A stretch of DNA of 64,000 bases from JAGNLV01 sp964612145. GTDB lineage: Bacteria; Zixibacteria; MSB-5A5; GN15; FEB-12. The stretch spans positions 124,001-188,000 of the forward strand of contig CAZTBP010000005.1 in assembly GCA_964612145.1 (NCBI GenBank), given 5' to 3'. Below are positions 54,082-62,756 of this stretch, in pieces. Both the position numbers and the translations under genes were made by a program. The notes under the pieces were generated by a model, which saw only the letters and a list, made by a program, of their open reading frames with translations, was not told the DNA's origin and searched no databases. The first letter of the stretch is position 1; every line of letters starts with the position of its first letter.

Positions 54082-56232
54082 ATGGCAAAATCGATAAATC
54101 AACGCCGGTTTCGGCCTTATCATCTGCGCAACGCCTTCATCGGCGGAGCCATAATCCTCGTCATCCTGCTGGTCTGGGGTGGTTTCCGCACGTATTCCAT
54201 TTATTCGTCCGGATTGCCCTCTTTCGAGCAGCTGCATAATATCGAACCCAGTCTCAAGACCAAGGTTTACGATCGTAACGGTGTACTGCTGAAGGAGTTT
54301 TTCAGCGAAAACCGGGTACTGACGCCCCTTGATTCGATGCCCTCCTATCTTCCCGAAATGCTGCTCGCCTCCGAGGATCGCAAGTTTTACGACCACTGGG
54401 GTCTTGATATGCGGCGACTCGCTGTCGTCGCGGTTTCCAATCTCGTGACGTGGGAGATCCAGGGGGGGGCCTCTACCGTAACCCAGCAGCTGGCCCGAAT
54501 GCTCTTTCTCAACCGCAAGCAGACGATGGAGCGAAAGATCAAAGAAGCGCTGACCGCCATCAAACTGGAACGGACTTACGGCAAGGACGAGATACTCGAG
54601 ATGTATCTCAACCAGTACTATTTCGGGCGGGGTGCGTACGGTATCGCTGCGGCCGCAAACACGTTCTACGGAAAGCGGGTGCCGGAGTTGAACGTGAGTG
54701 ATTGTGCTATCCTTATAGGAATGCTCAAGGCACCGAACACGAATTCTCCTTTCAATTATCCTGATCGTGCCCTGCGAGCCCGAAACCGTGTCCTGTATTC
54801 GTATCATACATTCGGTGGACTCACTCGCGAGGAATTTGATTCGCTGAAAGCTGAGCCACTGGTGGTCACTCCCCCGGAGGAGGAGGCCGGGACGGCACCC
54901 TATTTCACGGAAACGATCCGCCAGTACATCTATGACCGCTACGGTGAAGACAAGCTTTATTCCGGCGGCCTGAAGGTCTTCACGACGCTCGATGTCGACT
55001 TGCAGCGGGCGGCTGAGGCTGCTGTCGGGGAACAGGTCGATTCCATCCGGGCCCGTATCGAGCGGACGTATGACATAGACAATCCGAACTACTCCGAAAT
55101 TGTCCCGGACACTGTCGACGAATTCGGCCAGCCGGTTCGCCAGTATAAGAAGGTCCAGGGTGCGCTGGTCGCCATTGACAATGCGACCGGCGATGTAATC
55201 GCGATGGTTGGTGGTCGTTCATTTGAGGAAAGCAAATTTAACCGTGCCGTGCAAGCCAAGTTGCAGCCCGGCTCAGCATTTAAGCCGTTTGTCTACACCG
55301 CCGCAATCGACAATGGCTTCCGCACGACGGACATTGTCGATGATCTCCCGATAGTTCTGGATATTCCGGGCGCGTCGCAGTGGCGGCCGCACAATTTCGA
55401 TGATAAGTTTCTGGGCCCGGTGACCATTCGCACCGGTTTGAAGCTCTCGCGTAACCTGGTGGCAATTCGATTGCTGCTGAAAATCAATCCCGAACAGGCG
55501 ATCTTCTACGCCCGCCGAATGGGTATCTCTACACCGCTGGCTGCGAATCCCTCTCTTGCGCTGGGTACCAGCGAGGTGATCCCGATGGAACTGGTCTCCG
55601 CCTTTTCGACTTTTCCCAACAAAGGGATCCACATTCAGCCACGCATGGTCACCAAGATTATCGATCGTTACGGCCGTGTTGTCGAGGACAACTCCGCCGT
55701 CGAAAAAGAGGAAGTCCTGTCTGAACAGACAGCCTACATGATGGTGAACCTGATGCAGTCGGTTGTCGATGAAGGCACCGGACGCGGGGTTCGGTCGCGT
55801 GGATTCCGGCGACCGGCCGGCGGCAAGACCGGAACCTCCAACAATTTTTGTGACAACTGGTTTGTTGGCTATTCCCCTCAGATTACCTGCGGCGCCTGGG
55901 TCGGCTTTGATGTCAAAACTTCCCTCGGACGAAACCAAACCGGTGGCCGCAACGGTGTGCCGATCTGGACCGAGTTTATGAAGGCAGCTCATGATTCTCT
56001 GCCGCTGGCCGACTTCGAAGAGCCGGACGGGATCGTCCATCAGGATGTCTGCCTCGAGTCGGGAGAGATTGCCACTGACCGCTGCGTGGAAGTCCGCCAA
56101 GAAGTCTTCATTGACGGCACCGAACCGACCGCTACCTGCCACCTGCATCCGTCCTCGGGGCTGCACATCTCGAACCGCAAGCAGGCGGCTCCCGGGCCGA
56201 CAGATACCTCCGATGAGCGGGTGCATTTCTAG
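54082..56232 (+). CDS. penicillin-binding protein 1A (class A transglycosylase/transpeptidase)
   Basis: 716 residues from ATG 54082. A membrane anchor (about 18-36) leads to the GT51 glycosyltransferase with EDRKFYDHWGLD and GGASTVTQQLARMLF, then the transpeptidase with GSAFKPF (SxxK), SRNL (SxN) and GGKTGTSNN (KTG). It polymerises and cross-links peptidoglycan in the periplasm. The last 50 residues include cysteines C in DVCLESG and TATCHLHP that may form a disulphide. The gene is divergent from tyrS. A TTG at 54073 is an alternative start. Confidence 0.93.
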   Translation: MAKSINQRRFRPYHLRNAFIGGAIILVILLVWGGFRTYSIYSSGLPSFEQLHNIEPSLKTKVYDRNGVLLKEFFSENRVLTPLDSMPSYLPEMLLASEDRKFYDHWGLDMRRLAVVAVSNLVTWEIQGGASTVTQQLARMLFLNRKQTMERKIKEALTAIKLERTYGKDEILEMYLNQYYFGRGAYGIAAAANTFYGKRVPELNVSDCAILIGMLKAPNTNSPFNYPDRALRARNRVLYSYHTFGGLTREEFDSLKAEPLVVTPPEEEAGTAPYFTETIRQYIYDRYGEDKLYSGGLKVFTTLDVDLQRAAEAAVGEQVDSIRARIERTYDIDNPNYSEIVPDTVDEFGQPVRQYKKVQGALVAIDNATGDVIAMVGGRSFEESKFNRAVQAKLQPGSAFKPFVYTAAIDNGFRTTDIVDDLPIVLDIPGASQWRPHNFDDKFLGPVTIRTGLKLSRNLVAIRLLLKINPEQAIFYARRMGISTPLAANPSLALGTSEVIPMELVSAFSTFPNKGIHIQPRMVTKIIDRYGRVVEDNSAVEKEEVLSEQTAYMMVNLMQSVVDEGTGRGVRSRGFRRPAGGKTGTSNNFCDNWFVGYSPQITCGAWVGFDVKTSLGRNQTGGRNGVPIWTEFMKAAHDSLPLADFEEPDGIVHQDVCLESGEIATDRCVEVRQEVFIDGTEPTATCHLHPSSGLHISNRKQAAPGPTDTSDERVHF

Positions 56233-56655
56233 TCGCGCTGAGATTCTCACTTTACAGCGGTTTGGCGGCAATTTCTCATAATCGCCGCTTCGTTGATCAT
56301 TTAGAATAATGTTTTCCTTGACATGATGAAATAAGTGGGCCTATCTTGTCGTCGTTAATAGCCTCACACTTTTTTTGTTACGCGTATTTCGAAGCAGCGG
56401 GTCGTGCCTTGGCAGCCTGACGTCATTTTCTTCAGGGCGTTCATGCTCCTCAGGTCTATCCCGGCAAGAGCAACTAAGCCGGAACAGTACAAATATTCAC
56501 CTTAGTACACACCGACTCTGGTTTGGCCCATAGAGTCGTACTCCAATGAATTCGCTATTGAAGCGGTACATGAAAGGGGGAATGCCGTATGTAACAGGTC
56601 TACTTACGTTGATATCGTTACTATCCAGAACAGTGATTCACCCTATGAATACAGG
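56233..56655 (+). other. long gene-free leader before the secreted protein
   Basis: 423 bases with no supported gene. A promoter (56318-56347) lies in the first third and a leader of about 300 bases follows. I see no terminator, no tRNA and no riboswitch I can name; the c-di-GMP aptamer was considered and rejected because its conserved bases are missing. A short inverted CCTGA/TCAGG pair near 56420 is too weak to call. Confidence 0.4.
56318..56347 (+). promoter_or_regulatory. promoter of the secreted BNR/HYR protein gene
   Basis: A consensus TTGACA at 56318-56323, an 18-base spacer and TATCTT at 56342-56347. The predicted start near 56354 leaves an unusually long leader of about 300 bases. 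Confidence 0.5.
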
Positions 56656-59600
56656 ATGGGAAACATGATCTTATACGAACACAGAAAGATATCTGCTTTT
56701 GAGAGAAACCTGGTACGATTTATTTCGGTCGTAGGTCTGGTGGCGATTTTCGGATTGATGTCACCGATGGTTTTCGCCGATGAATCGGAGTCCGGCATCG
56801 TAGGCCGTAGCGCCGAGGCTTACGAAATCGAACAGCAGATTAAACAGGAATATCTGCAACAGGCGCTGGCACCGGGGGAAGATATACCGTTAGGCGGAAC
56901 TCGTGAGCCGGATGTGGCGGTGGATCCCAACAATCCGCTCAATGTGGCCGTGGCATCACTATTTCGGATGTGGGTCTCGACGGATGGGGGGAATACTTTC
57001 TCGGGTCCTACTCAGCCGCCTGTCAATGCCGGCCAGGTCCGATGCGGCGACCCCTCGATCGGGTATGACAGTCAGGGTCGGTTGTTCTGGACTTATCTCG
57101 GTTGCACACTGGATACAGCAGGCAATACCATAGGCATCGATCTCTACATATCGCAAGTCGATCCAACGACCGGTGCGATAATGGCCGGCTATCCGGTGAA
57201 TATCACCCAGCAATTGGGGATAGGGGCCGGTGCCGGCAATTCGCATGACAAGCAGTGGCTTGCGATAGATGTTTATCCGGGCAGTCCGTTTACAGATCGT
57301 CTCTATGTGGTCTGGACGGATCTGACCGGGCAAAGCACTATCTGGAACACGTGGTCATCCGATCAGGGTCAGACCTGGAATGCCAGAGTGCAGTTATCGG
57401 GCGGTGGTGAGGGCTTCGTTTGGCCGAGTCACAACACCGTGGCGCCGAACGGTGACTATTATGCCGCTTACCACTCTCAGCCCAACTTCTCCGGCAGCGC
57501 CCCGGACGGTACCTCGGGTAGAGTCTGGGCGCTGCGCTCTACTGACGGCGGCGCGACTTTTCCGCAGAAGAACAATCCTTTCGATGCCGGTGAAGCGGAC
57601 ATTACGTTCAATGTGCAGAGCGCCAGTAACCCGATAGCCAATACGCAGTTCTGGCTGCAGGGTTCGGCGCAGCCCTGGATCCTTGCCGATCCCAACACGG
57701 CCGGGCGGATGTACTGTTTTGCCGCGGACGATCCCGACGACGACCATAGTACCGGGGATCACTCCAATGTCTATATGGTCGTTTCCACTGACAATGGGAT
57801 GAACTGGGGCGATCCGGTGCGCATCGATGATGGACCGGGGACCTCGTTCCAGGTAATGCCGACAGCGGCCATTGATGTCAACTCCGGACGGCTGGTGGCA
57901 ATGTATTATGACAATCGGTCCGGGAATACCAACGCGGCCGGTAATTTCCTGCTAGATGTTTTCATGACGTATAGCGAGGACGGCGGGAATACCTGGATGA
58001 ATGACTTCAGCATCAATGATCGTCAGTTCGATCCGGACCCCGGTGCGCCGACCAGGTTCAATGGTCCGCCGCCGACCATGCGAATCGGTGAATATAACGG
58101 ACTTGCGACGATTGGCTGCGATGCTTTTGCGGCCTGGTGCGGCAATACGCTGGATTTAAACAGCAATCCGAACGGGCAGCAGATAATTTTCGACAAGGTC
58201 CGTTTCGACACGATGCCCCCGATGATCACCTGTCCGGCTGATATCGAAGTGGCCAACAATCCTGGTGTTTGCGGCGCGGTGGTTGACTTCACGGTTACGG
58301 CCAGCGACGACTGTCAGGATACACTGGCAATCGTTGCCGATCCGCCATCGGGGTCACTTTTCGACGAAGGTACGACGGTGGTGACAGTCATAGCCACCAA
58401 CACGATAGATCTGTCGGATACGTGCACGTTTACAGTGACGGTGAATGATACGACCGATCCGGTTATCACGTGTCCGGATGATTTGACGTTTGAGTGTGAT
58501 AATATCGGGCCGTTTGGTTTCCCCACGGCGACCGACAACTGTGACCCCGACCCGACGATTTCGTTGATAAACAGGGACTCGATACCGGGCGCCTGTGAAC
58601 AGGAATATCAATTACTACTGACCTATGAGGCTGAGGACTTTTCCGGAAATACGGATCAGTGCGATCAATCGATTATGGTGATTGACACGACGCCTCCGGA
58701 GATTGTTTGCCCGGACCCGGATAGTCTGGGAGTGGCATTCCTGACGCCATCGACGGCGCAGATTGAATTCGAAGTGACCGCGACGGATAATTGCTCCGAC
58801 GATCTGATGCCGATGTGCGACTCCGCTTCGGGAAGTGTGTTCGAGATCGGTGATCATACGATAAGCTGTGGGGTCGATGATGGTTGCGGCAATGTGGATT
58901 CCTGTGAATTCAGTTTCCATCTTCTTTACCTGGACCTCCTGCCAACGTCCTGCCCTAATCCGCTCCATGTCAAATCCGGTTCGCGTATGGAGGGTCGCAC
59001 TGATATGGCAACCGGGCAACCAAATGAGGTTGATCCCGCGGCTATCCAGGGTGATAACTCCGGACCGGTGATCCCGGTTGCGATTCTGGGTACCGACATT
59101 CTGGATGTAACCGATCTGGTGGTCGAATCAATCACTCTCAACGGAGTGTCGCCGGTTCATCATGCATACGAGGATGTAGCCGGTCCGGCATCTGATGTCG
59201 ATGAGTACTGCGGATGTACGACGGCTGGTCCGGACGGATTCCGCGATTTGACGTTGAAGTTCGATCGGGATGAAATTGTTGCATCGCTGGGACCGGTCAT
59301 GGACGGTGAGCTCGTGCAGGTAATTATCACTGGCCAGCATACCGATGGTGATCCGTTCTTTGGCGGTGACTGTTTCCTCATCCGGAAGAACGGTCCGATT
59401 GCGAGTGAATCATCCGAGGACAAGGATGAGCCGGAAACCGAGCTTGTGGGGGCTACTCCCAATCCGTTCAATCCGACCACGACAGTCAGCTTCTACCTGA
59501 GTGAATCGGGCAAGTATGACCTGACTATTTATAACATTCGGGGACAGGTTGTTGAGCAGATTGAGGGGTACGGTGATGCCGGTTTGGTTGAGGTTGTCTG

Positions 59601-59691
59601 GAATGCGAGTCGACACGCCAGCGGTGTCTATTTCTATCGGCTGAGTGCCCTTGACTACTCGGACACAAAGAAGATGGTGCTGGTCAAGTAG
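56656..59691 (+). CDS. secreted BNR-repeat/HYR-domain protein with T9SS-type sorting domain
   Basis: 1011 residues. A signal peptide (about 20-42) is followed by a sialidase-like beta-propeller (about 75-520) with BNR motifs such as VSTDGGNTF, STDGGATF and YSEDGGNTW. Two to three HYR/Ig modules follow (about 515-750), with repeated CP-V-x-DTTPP or DTTDPVITCPDDL. A cysteine-rich beta module comes next (about 760-900), and a C-terminal sorting domain ends it (about 925-1011), with ATPNPFNPTTTVSFYL and SGVYFYRLSA. ATG 56665 is an alternative start with GGATGGG before it. It is probably surface attached or secreted; the ligand is unknown. Confidence 0.85.
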   Translation: MGNMILYEHRKISAFERNLVRFISVVGLVAIFGLMSPMVFADESESGIVGRSAEAYEIEQQIKQEYLQQALAPGEDIPLGGTREPDVAVDPNNPLNVAVASLFRMWVSTDGGNTFSGPTQPPVNAGQVRCGDPSIGYDSQGRLFWTYLGCTLDTAGNTIGIDLYISQVDPTTGAIMAGYPVNITQQLGIGAGAGNSHDKQWLAIDVYPGSPFTDRLYVVWTDLTGQSTIWNTWSSDQGQTWNARVQLSGGGEGFVWPSHNTVAPNGDYYAAYHSQPNFSGSAPDGTSGRVWALRSTDGGATFPQKNNPFDAGEADITFNVQSASNPIANTQFWLQGSAQPWILADPNTAGRMYCFAADDPDDDHSTGDHSNVYMVVSTDNGMNWGDPVRIDDGPGTSFQVMPTAAIDVNSGRLVAMYYDNRSGNTNAAGNFLLDVFMTYSEDGGNTWMNDFSINDRQFDPDPGAPTRFNGPPPTMRIGEYNGLATIGCDAFAAWCGNTLDLNSNPNGQQIIFDKVRFDTMPPMITCPADIEVANNPGVCGAVVDFTVTASDDCQDTLAIVADPPSGSLFDEGTTVVTVIATNTIDLSDTCTFTVTVNDTTDPVITCPDDLTFECDNIGPFGFPTATDNCDPDPTISLINRDSIPGACEQEYQLLLTYEAEDFSGNTDQCDQSIMVIDTTPPEIVCPDPDSLGVAFLTPSTAQIEFEVTATDNCSDDLMPMCDSASGSVFEIGDHTISCGVDDGCGNVDSCEFSFHLLYLDLLPTSCPNPLHVKSGSRMEGRTDMATGQPNEVDPAAIQGDNSGPVIPVAILGTDILDVTDLVVESITLNGVSPVHHAYEDVAGPASDVDEYCGCTTAGPDGFRDLTLKFDRDEIVASLGPVMDGELVQVIITGQHTDGDPFFGGDCFLIRKNGPIASESSEDKDEPETELVGATPNPFNPTTTVSFYLSESGKYDLTIYNIRGQVVEQIEGYGDAGLVEVVWNASRHASGVYFYRLSALDYSDTKKMVLVK

Positions 59692-59730
59692 AGTGAACCA
59701 GCCGGTTTCAGGAGGCATTTATTGTTGAAG

Positions 59731-59763
59731 GCCCGGCGGGCATCTTAGCCCGCCGGGCTTTTC
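59731..59763 (+). terminator. intrinsic terminator after the secreted protein gene
   Basis: GCCCGGCGGGC and GCCCGCCGGGC form a perfect 11-base stem around loop ATCTTA, followed by TTTTCTT. It lies 40 bases after the stop. Confidence 0.9.
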
Positions 59764-59854
59764 TTCGAGGCTGGGTGGCGTTTGAGCGATGTGACGACTG
59801 TTGGCGATGTAATGAATCAGTTGCATTAATCCTCGTTGGTGGGTTGAATTGGTG

Positions 59855-59883
59855 TTGCCTTTGGGCGGTAGTATTATTATTCT
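59855..59883 (+). promoter_or_regulatory. promoter of tRNA-Leu
   Basis: TTGCCT at 59855-59860, a 17-base spacer and TATTCT at 59878-59883, so transcription would start only a few bases before the tRNA. Confidence 0.5.
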
Positions 59884-59893
59884 TGGGGTGATT

Positions 59894-59977
59894 GCCGGAG
59901 TGGTGAAACTGGTAGACGCAGGGGACTCAAAATCCCCCGATGGCAACATCGTGCCGGTTCGAGTCCGGCCTCCGGCA
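59894..59977 (+). tRNA. tRNA-Leu (anticodon CAA), integration site
   Basis: 84 bases with a long variable arm (GATG-GCAA-CATC), acceptor GCCGGAG with CTCCGGC, anticodon stem GGGGA/TCCCC with loop CTCAAAA, T arm GCCGG-TTCGAGT-CCGGC and discriminator A. CCA is not encoded. The anticodon CAA reads UUG codons. The last 51 bases (59927-59977) are overlapped by the antisense end of a serine recombinase, which marks this tRNA as the integration point of a mobile element. The tRNA itself is intact. Confidence 0.95.
59927..59977. other. likely attachment site (att) inside tRNA-Leu
   Basis: The recombinase frame uses the antisense 3' half of tRNA-Leu for its last 16 codons and stop. Such an overlap is expected if the element carried a copy of this tRNA part and recombined there. 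The second att copy would be at the far end of the element, beyond 64000, so the core length is not known. Confidence 0.55.
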
Positions 59978-61642
59978 TGCATAGACTTTAACAGGCAAGG
60001 GCAACTTGTTCACGTAACACGTTGCCTTTCTTGCTTTTTGGTCGATTTCGACGTGGTCTATAAACGCCCGAATTAGCTCTCTTTTCTTCGAAATTGGGGC
60101 CGAATCGAAGGCCTCGGTGAACTCCCCTATCAGTGACTCGACTTCCCGCTGAATCTCTGTGATGTCAAAATTCATTCTCTGACTCTTCTTCGCCGGCTTC
60201 AGCCGCTGTTGGATTTCTTTCCTTGCGACATTGATTTTCTCGAGCCGGTCCTTGACCAGATCGTACGGTACGCCTTGCTCAATGCTGTCCTTTATGTTTT
60301 CAAGCCGCGAATCAAGTTCGCGCAGAGTGGCCTTGGCTTCCTTACGGTCAGGGTCATCGCCATTCCCATTGATCTCTTGTCTCAAATGCTCTGCAAAACG
60401 CATTCTGAGGAGCTTCTGGAGCTTCTCACGGTCGATTGATTCATCGACGAGGGATTTCACCTGCTCCACAACAAAACCCTCCAGGAGCTCCTGTGGGACG
60501 TGAAACGAGCGGCAGACGGATTTGCCACGAGTCATGAACCCACCATCTTCGTAGTACCGCCACTTTCCGTAGCGGGTGCTGTGCAGATGTCCCTGGAAGT
60601 TAAAGCTGCACTGTTTGCATCGCACAAGGCCAGATAACAGATATTTCGTGCGACCGTTGCGGTAGACGGCTCGCTTGCCTGTCGAAGTCGGCCGGACCGT
60701 CTGTGCCTCGTCCCATACGTCAGGCTTAATTATTCCCTCGTGCGACCCAATGGCAGTTACATGCTCAGATTCGTCGTAGAAGTTTCGATCCGGTGTTTCA
60801 TGTCGTACCCAGCTCCCTCGTGCCTGTCGATTGTAGGTCCAATCGCCCTTATAGACTGTGTTTCTAAGAATGTTACGAATTGTGTTCGTCGCCCATCGCC
60901 CTGATGTTTGCTTGCCGCGTCTGTTCTTTCCCCAGTGCGGCGGTGGTACCTCCGCCTCGTTGAGCATGTTGGCGATTGACTTGTAACCGTGCCCTTCCAA
61001 CCGCCAGTTGAAAATCCTACGGACGATCTCGATTTCAGCAGGATCGCCGGGCGTCAACTTCACGCGCTGGCTTTTCTCAAACTTCCGCTCTCCATTTTCC
61101 AGCACACGGACTGGGTCGCCAGCCGAGTCAACCACGAGCCGCTTGTAGCCATACGGTGCGAATCCGCCTACTCTGAATCCTTCCGCAGCCCGCATCTTCG
61201 ACCGTTCCCTCACGCGGACTGATTGCTTATGGCTTTCCTCCGATGCGAGTTCTTGCTTGATCTTTTTAGAGAGTCGGCCTTGTAGTGTTTCCTCATTCAG
61301 GTTTTCGTCCGATATGTACTTGACGCGCACACCCAGTCGTTTGAGGTGATACTCCCAGTAGTTCGATTCATCAGGATCTGTGGGTCTTCCCCAGCGGTCA
61401 ATGTCGTATACCAAAATAAACTCGAAGTCATGTAGCTTCGATTCGATCAGCTTGACCATACGCATGAAGTCTGAGCGCTTCTCAAAGCTTGTGCCCGACT
61501 TGCCTTCATCCTGGTCGAACCAGCGAACTATCTCCAAGTCGTTCTCGTCCGCATAGATTTGAATAATGGCGCGCTGATCGGCAACAGAGCGGTCCTGCTT
61601 GTCGGTACTGCACCGGAAGTACGCCGCTGCCTTGGTCTTCAT
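59927..61642 (-). CDS. serine recombinase (large serine integrase type)
   Basis: 571 residues. The resolvase domain begins AAYFRCSTDKQ with the nucleophile S12; RSDFMRMVKL and the Y-DIDRWGRP region follow. The recombinase domain (about 175-290) has GFAPYGYKRL. A zinc-ribbon-like segment (SGLVRCKQCSFNFQG) and a coiled coil (about 440-510) complete it. The gene probably drives insertion and excision of the element. AGGGAGG precedes the ATG. The last 16 residues (CRRPDSNRHDVAIGGF) are encoded by tRNA-Leu read backwards, and the stop TGA lies over the anticodon. Confidence 0.9.
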   Translation of the reverse strand: MKTKAAAYFRCSTDKQDRSVADQRAIIQIYADENDLEIVRWFDQDEGKSGTSFEKRSDFMRMVKLIESKLHDFEFILVYDIDRWGRPTDPDESNYWEYHLKRLGVRVKYISDENLNEETLQGRLSKKIKQELASEESHKQSVRVRERSKMRAAEGFRVGGFAPYGYKRLVVDSAGDPVRVLENGERKFEKSQRVKLTPGDPAEIEIVRRIFNWRLEGHGYKSIANMLNEAEVPPPHWGKNRRGKQTSGRWATNTIRNILRNTVYKGDWTYNRQARGSWVRHETPDRNFYDESEHVTAIGSHEGIIKPDVWDEAQTVRPTSTGKRAVYRNGRTKYLLSGLVRCKQCSFNFQGHLHSTRYGKWRYYEDGGFMTRGKSVCRSFHVPQELLEGFVVEQVKSLVDESIDREKLQKLLRMRFAEHLRQEINGNGDDPDRKEAKATLRELDSRLENIKDSIEQGVPYDLVKDRLEKINVARKEIQQRLKPAKKSQRMNFDITEIQREVESLIGEFTEAFDSAPISKKRELIRAFIDHVEIDQKARKATCYVNKLPLPVKVYACRRPDSNRHDVAIGGF

Positions 61643-61688
61643 ATGTCCTCCCTTTCAACAATGGCCCGGGCTGGGTCCAAGTGGATGT

Positions 61689-61778
61689 TGTCGAGACAAG
61701 CCACAAGAGATGGACGCTTTTCAGCCCGGACCAATATCCAAAGAAATATACTACTGAGAAACACAGCTTGCCTCGACA
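61689..61778. repeat. 13-base inverted repeat before the recombinase
   Basis: TGTCGAGACAAGC at 61689-61701 and GCTTGCCTCGACA at 61766-61778 are inverted copies with one mismatch, with 64 bases between. They lie between the recombinase start and its predicted promoter, where an operator or regulatory hairpin would sit. Confidence 0.5.
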
Positions 61779-61783
61779 CTACC

Positions 61784-61812
61784 ACTATCATTCACATCTC
61801 TTGGTTTGTCAA
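61784..61812 (-). promoter_or_regulatory. promoter of the serine recombinase
   Basis: On the minus strand TTGACA (61812-61807), a 17-base spacer and GATAGT (61789-61784). The leader to the ATG at 61642 is about 135 bases and contains the inverted repeat at 61689-61778. The gene-free span 61643-61983 holds nothing else but the GACAAAATGTC repeats. Confidence 0.55.
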
Positions 61813-61838
61813 CGTTTTTTAACTGTGGACGTGGGATA

Positions 61839-61951
61839 GACATTTGTCGACGACAAAATGTCATAACATAGATATAAACCATTTACCAATCCTCCATTCG
61901 CTCCGGAGAATCATTTCTGACAAAATGTCCTACGGCATTCGACAAATTGTC
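61839..61951. repeat. GACAAAATGTC-type repeats, four copies
   Basis: GACATTTGTC (61839-61848), GACAAAATGTC (61852-61862 and 61919-61929) and GACAAATTGTC (61941-61951). Each is a near palindrome with GACA and TGTC half-sites. The last two, each followed by CCTA, start 22 bases apart, i.e. two helical turns. They lie between the recombinase promoter and the replication-like gene, so they may be operator sites or replication iterons. Confidence 0.6.
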
Positions 61952-61983
61952 CTATCATTGGATGAGTGTCCAAGATGAAGACT

Positions 61984-62646
61984 CTACTTCTTTTTCTTTG
62001 CTTGCGTCTTCTTCTTTAGTTCTTTTAAGCGCATCTTTAGCTCTGTATTCGGGACTGGGACCGGACTTATCCTTCTTATCTCAGATGCAAGCCCTTCCCA
62101 TTTGCGAGTAGAGCCAGGGACATAGGAAATTAGGCCGACTATAGCAAGAGCAGTTAGGTGGTCGCCGATATAACGTTCCCAGCATCCGCTGAGATCAGCT
62201 ATTTGCCTATGAGTGGCGTAGAGCCGGCCGCCGGGCCCCACCTTTCTGATGATCTCCAGTTCGTGCAGCGTCATCCAATATATATTAGTCTGTGTTGCTG
62301 TAAGGAAAGTGGGCCACCTGTAGCGGATGAAATCGCGGAATCTTGGGACACTCTCCGAAGTACCAGCCGTCGTGAGGTATGAGCAGTGTTCGTGACCTAC
62401 GCAGAATGACTTGGTGACAGGGTGATTGCACGAAAAAGAGTACTGATGAGCCACTGCATTCCGGATATCCCTGTCAATCTCTCGCGATCCGATCGAGGCA
62501 TCGTTCTTGCTGTTCCATTTTTCCAATAAGTGCTTGATATCGGACTCTGCGAGCTCAAGCCTAACTAACTCAGATGCAACTGCAACCGCGGCGATGTGTC
62601 TATCGGGTACTTCTCCCCTCGTGAATCGTCTTCGGAACACAGCCAT
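61984..62646 (-). CDS. replication/primase-like protein of the mobile element
   Basis: 220 residues from ATG 62646. The N-terminal part (RGEVPDRHIAAVAVASELVR, LLEKWNSKNDASIGSREIDR) resembles the C-terminal domain of small primases or replication initiators of plasmids and phages, with a possible zinc-type cysteine set (FSCNHPVTKSFCVGHEHC). A winged helix-like middle (LYATHRQIADLSGCWERYIG) and a lysine-rich end follow. The frame is open upstream to 62820 with primase-like residues (GKTGIPAERFKPCLM) but no ATG, GTG or TTG in it, so the true start may be non-canonical. The family call is tentative. Confidence 0.5.
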   Translation of the reverse strand: MAVFRRRFTRGEVPDRHIAAVAVASELVRLELAESDIKHLLEKWNSKNDASIGSREIDRDIRNAVAHQYSFSCNHPVTKSFCVGHEHCSYLTTAGTSESVPRFRDFIRYRWPTFLTATQTNIYWMTLHELEIIRKVGPGGRLYATHRQIADLSGCWERYIGDHLTALAIVGLISYVPGSTRKWEGLASEIRRISPVPVPNTELKMRLKELKKKTQAKKKK

Positions 62647-62756
62647 AAGGCACGGCTTGAAGCGCTCTGCGGGAATCCCAGTCTTGCCAGAAAGCTCGGA
62701 GCTCGCAATTAAGGCATCTTCCAGTAAGTCTGCCTGGCTCGGCCACGGCAGTGAAA

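Noticed and set aside
56395..56510. possible c-di-GMP (GEMM) riboswitch
   Set aside because: Some CCGG pairing recalls the family, but the conserved GCAAAGCC-type core and tetraloop receptor are missing.
59719..59982. 87-codon minus-strand ORF over tRNA-Leu
   Set aside because: It is the common false protein produced by reading a tRNA gene backwards (GGRTRTGTMLPSGDF-type sequence).
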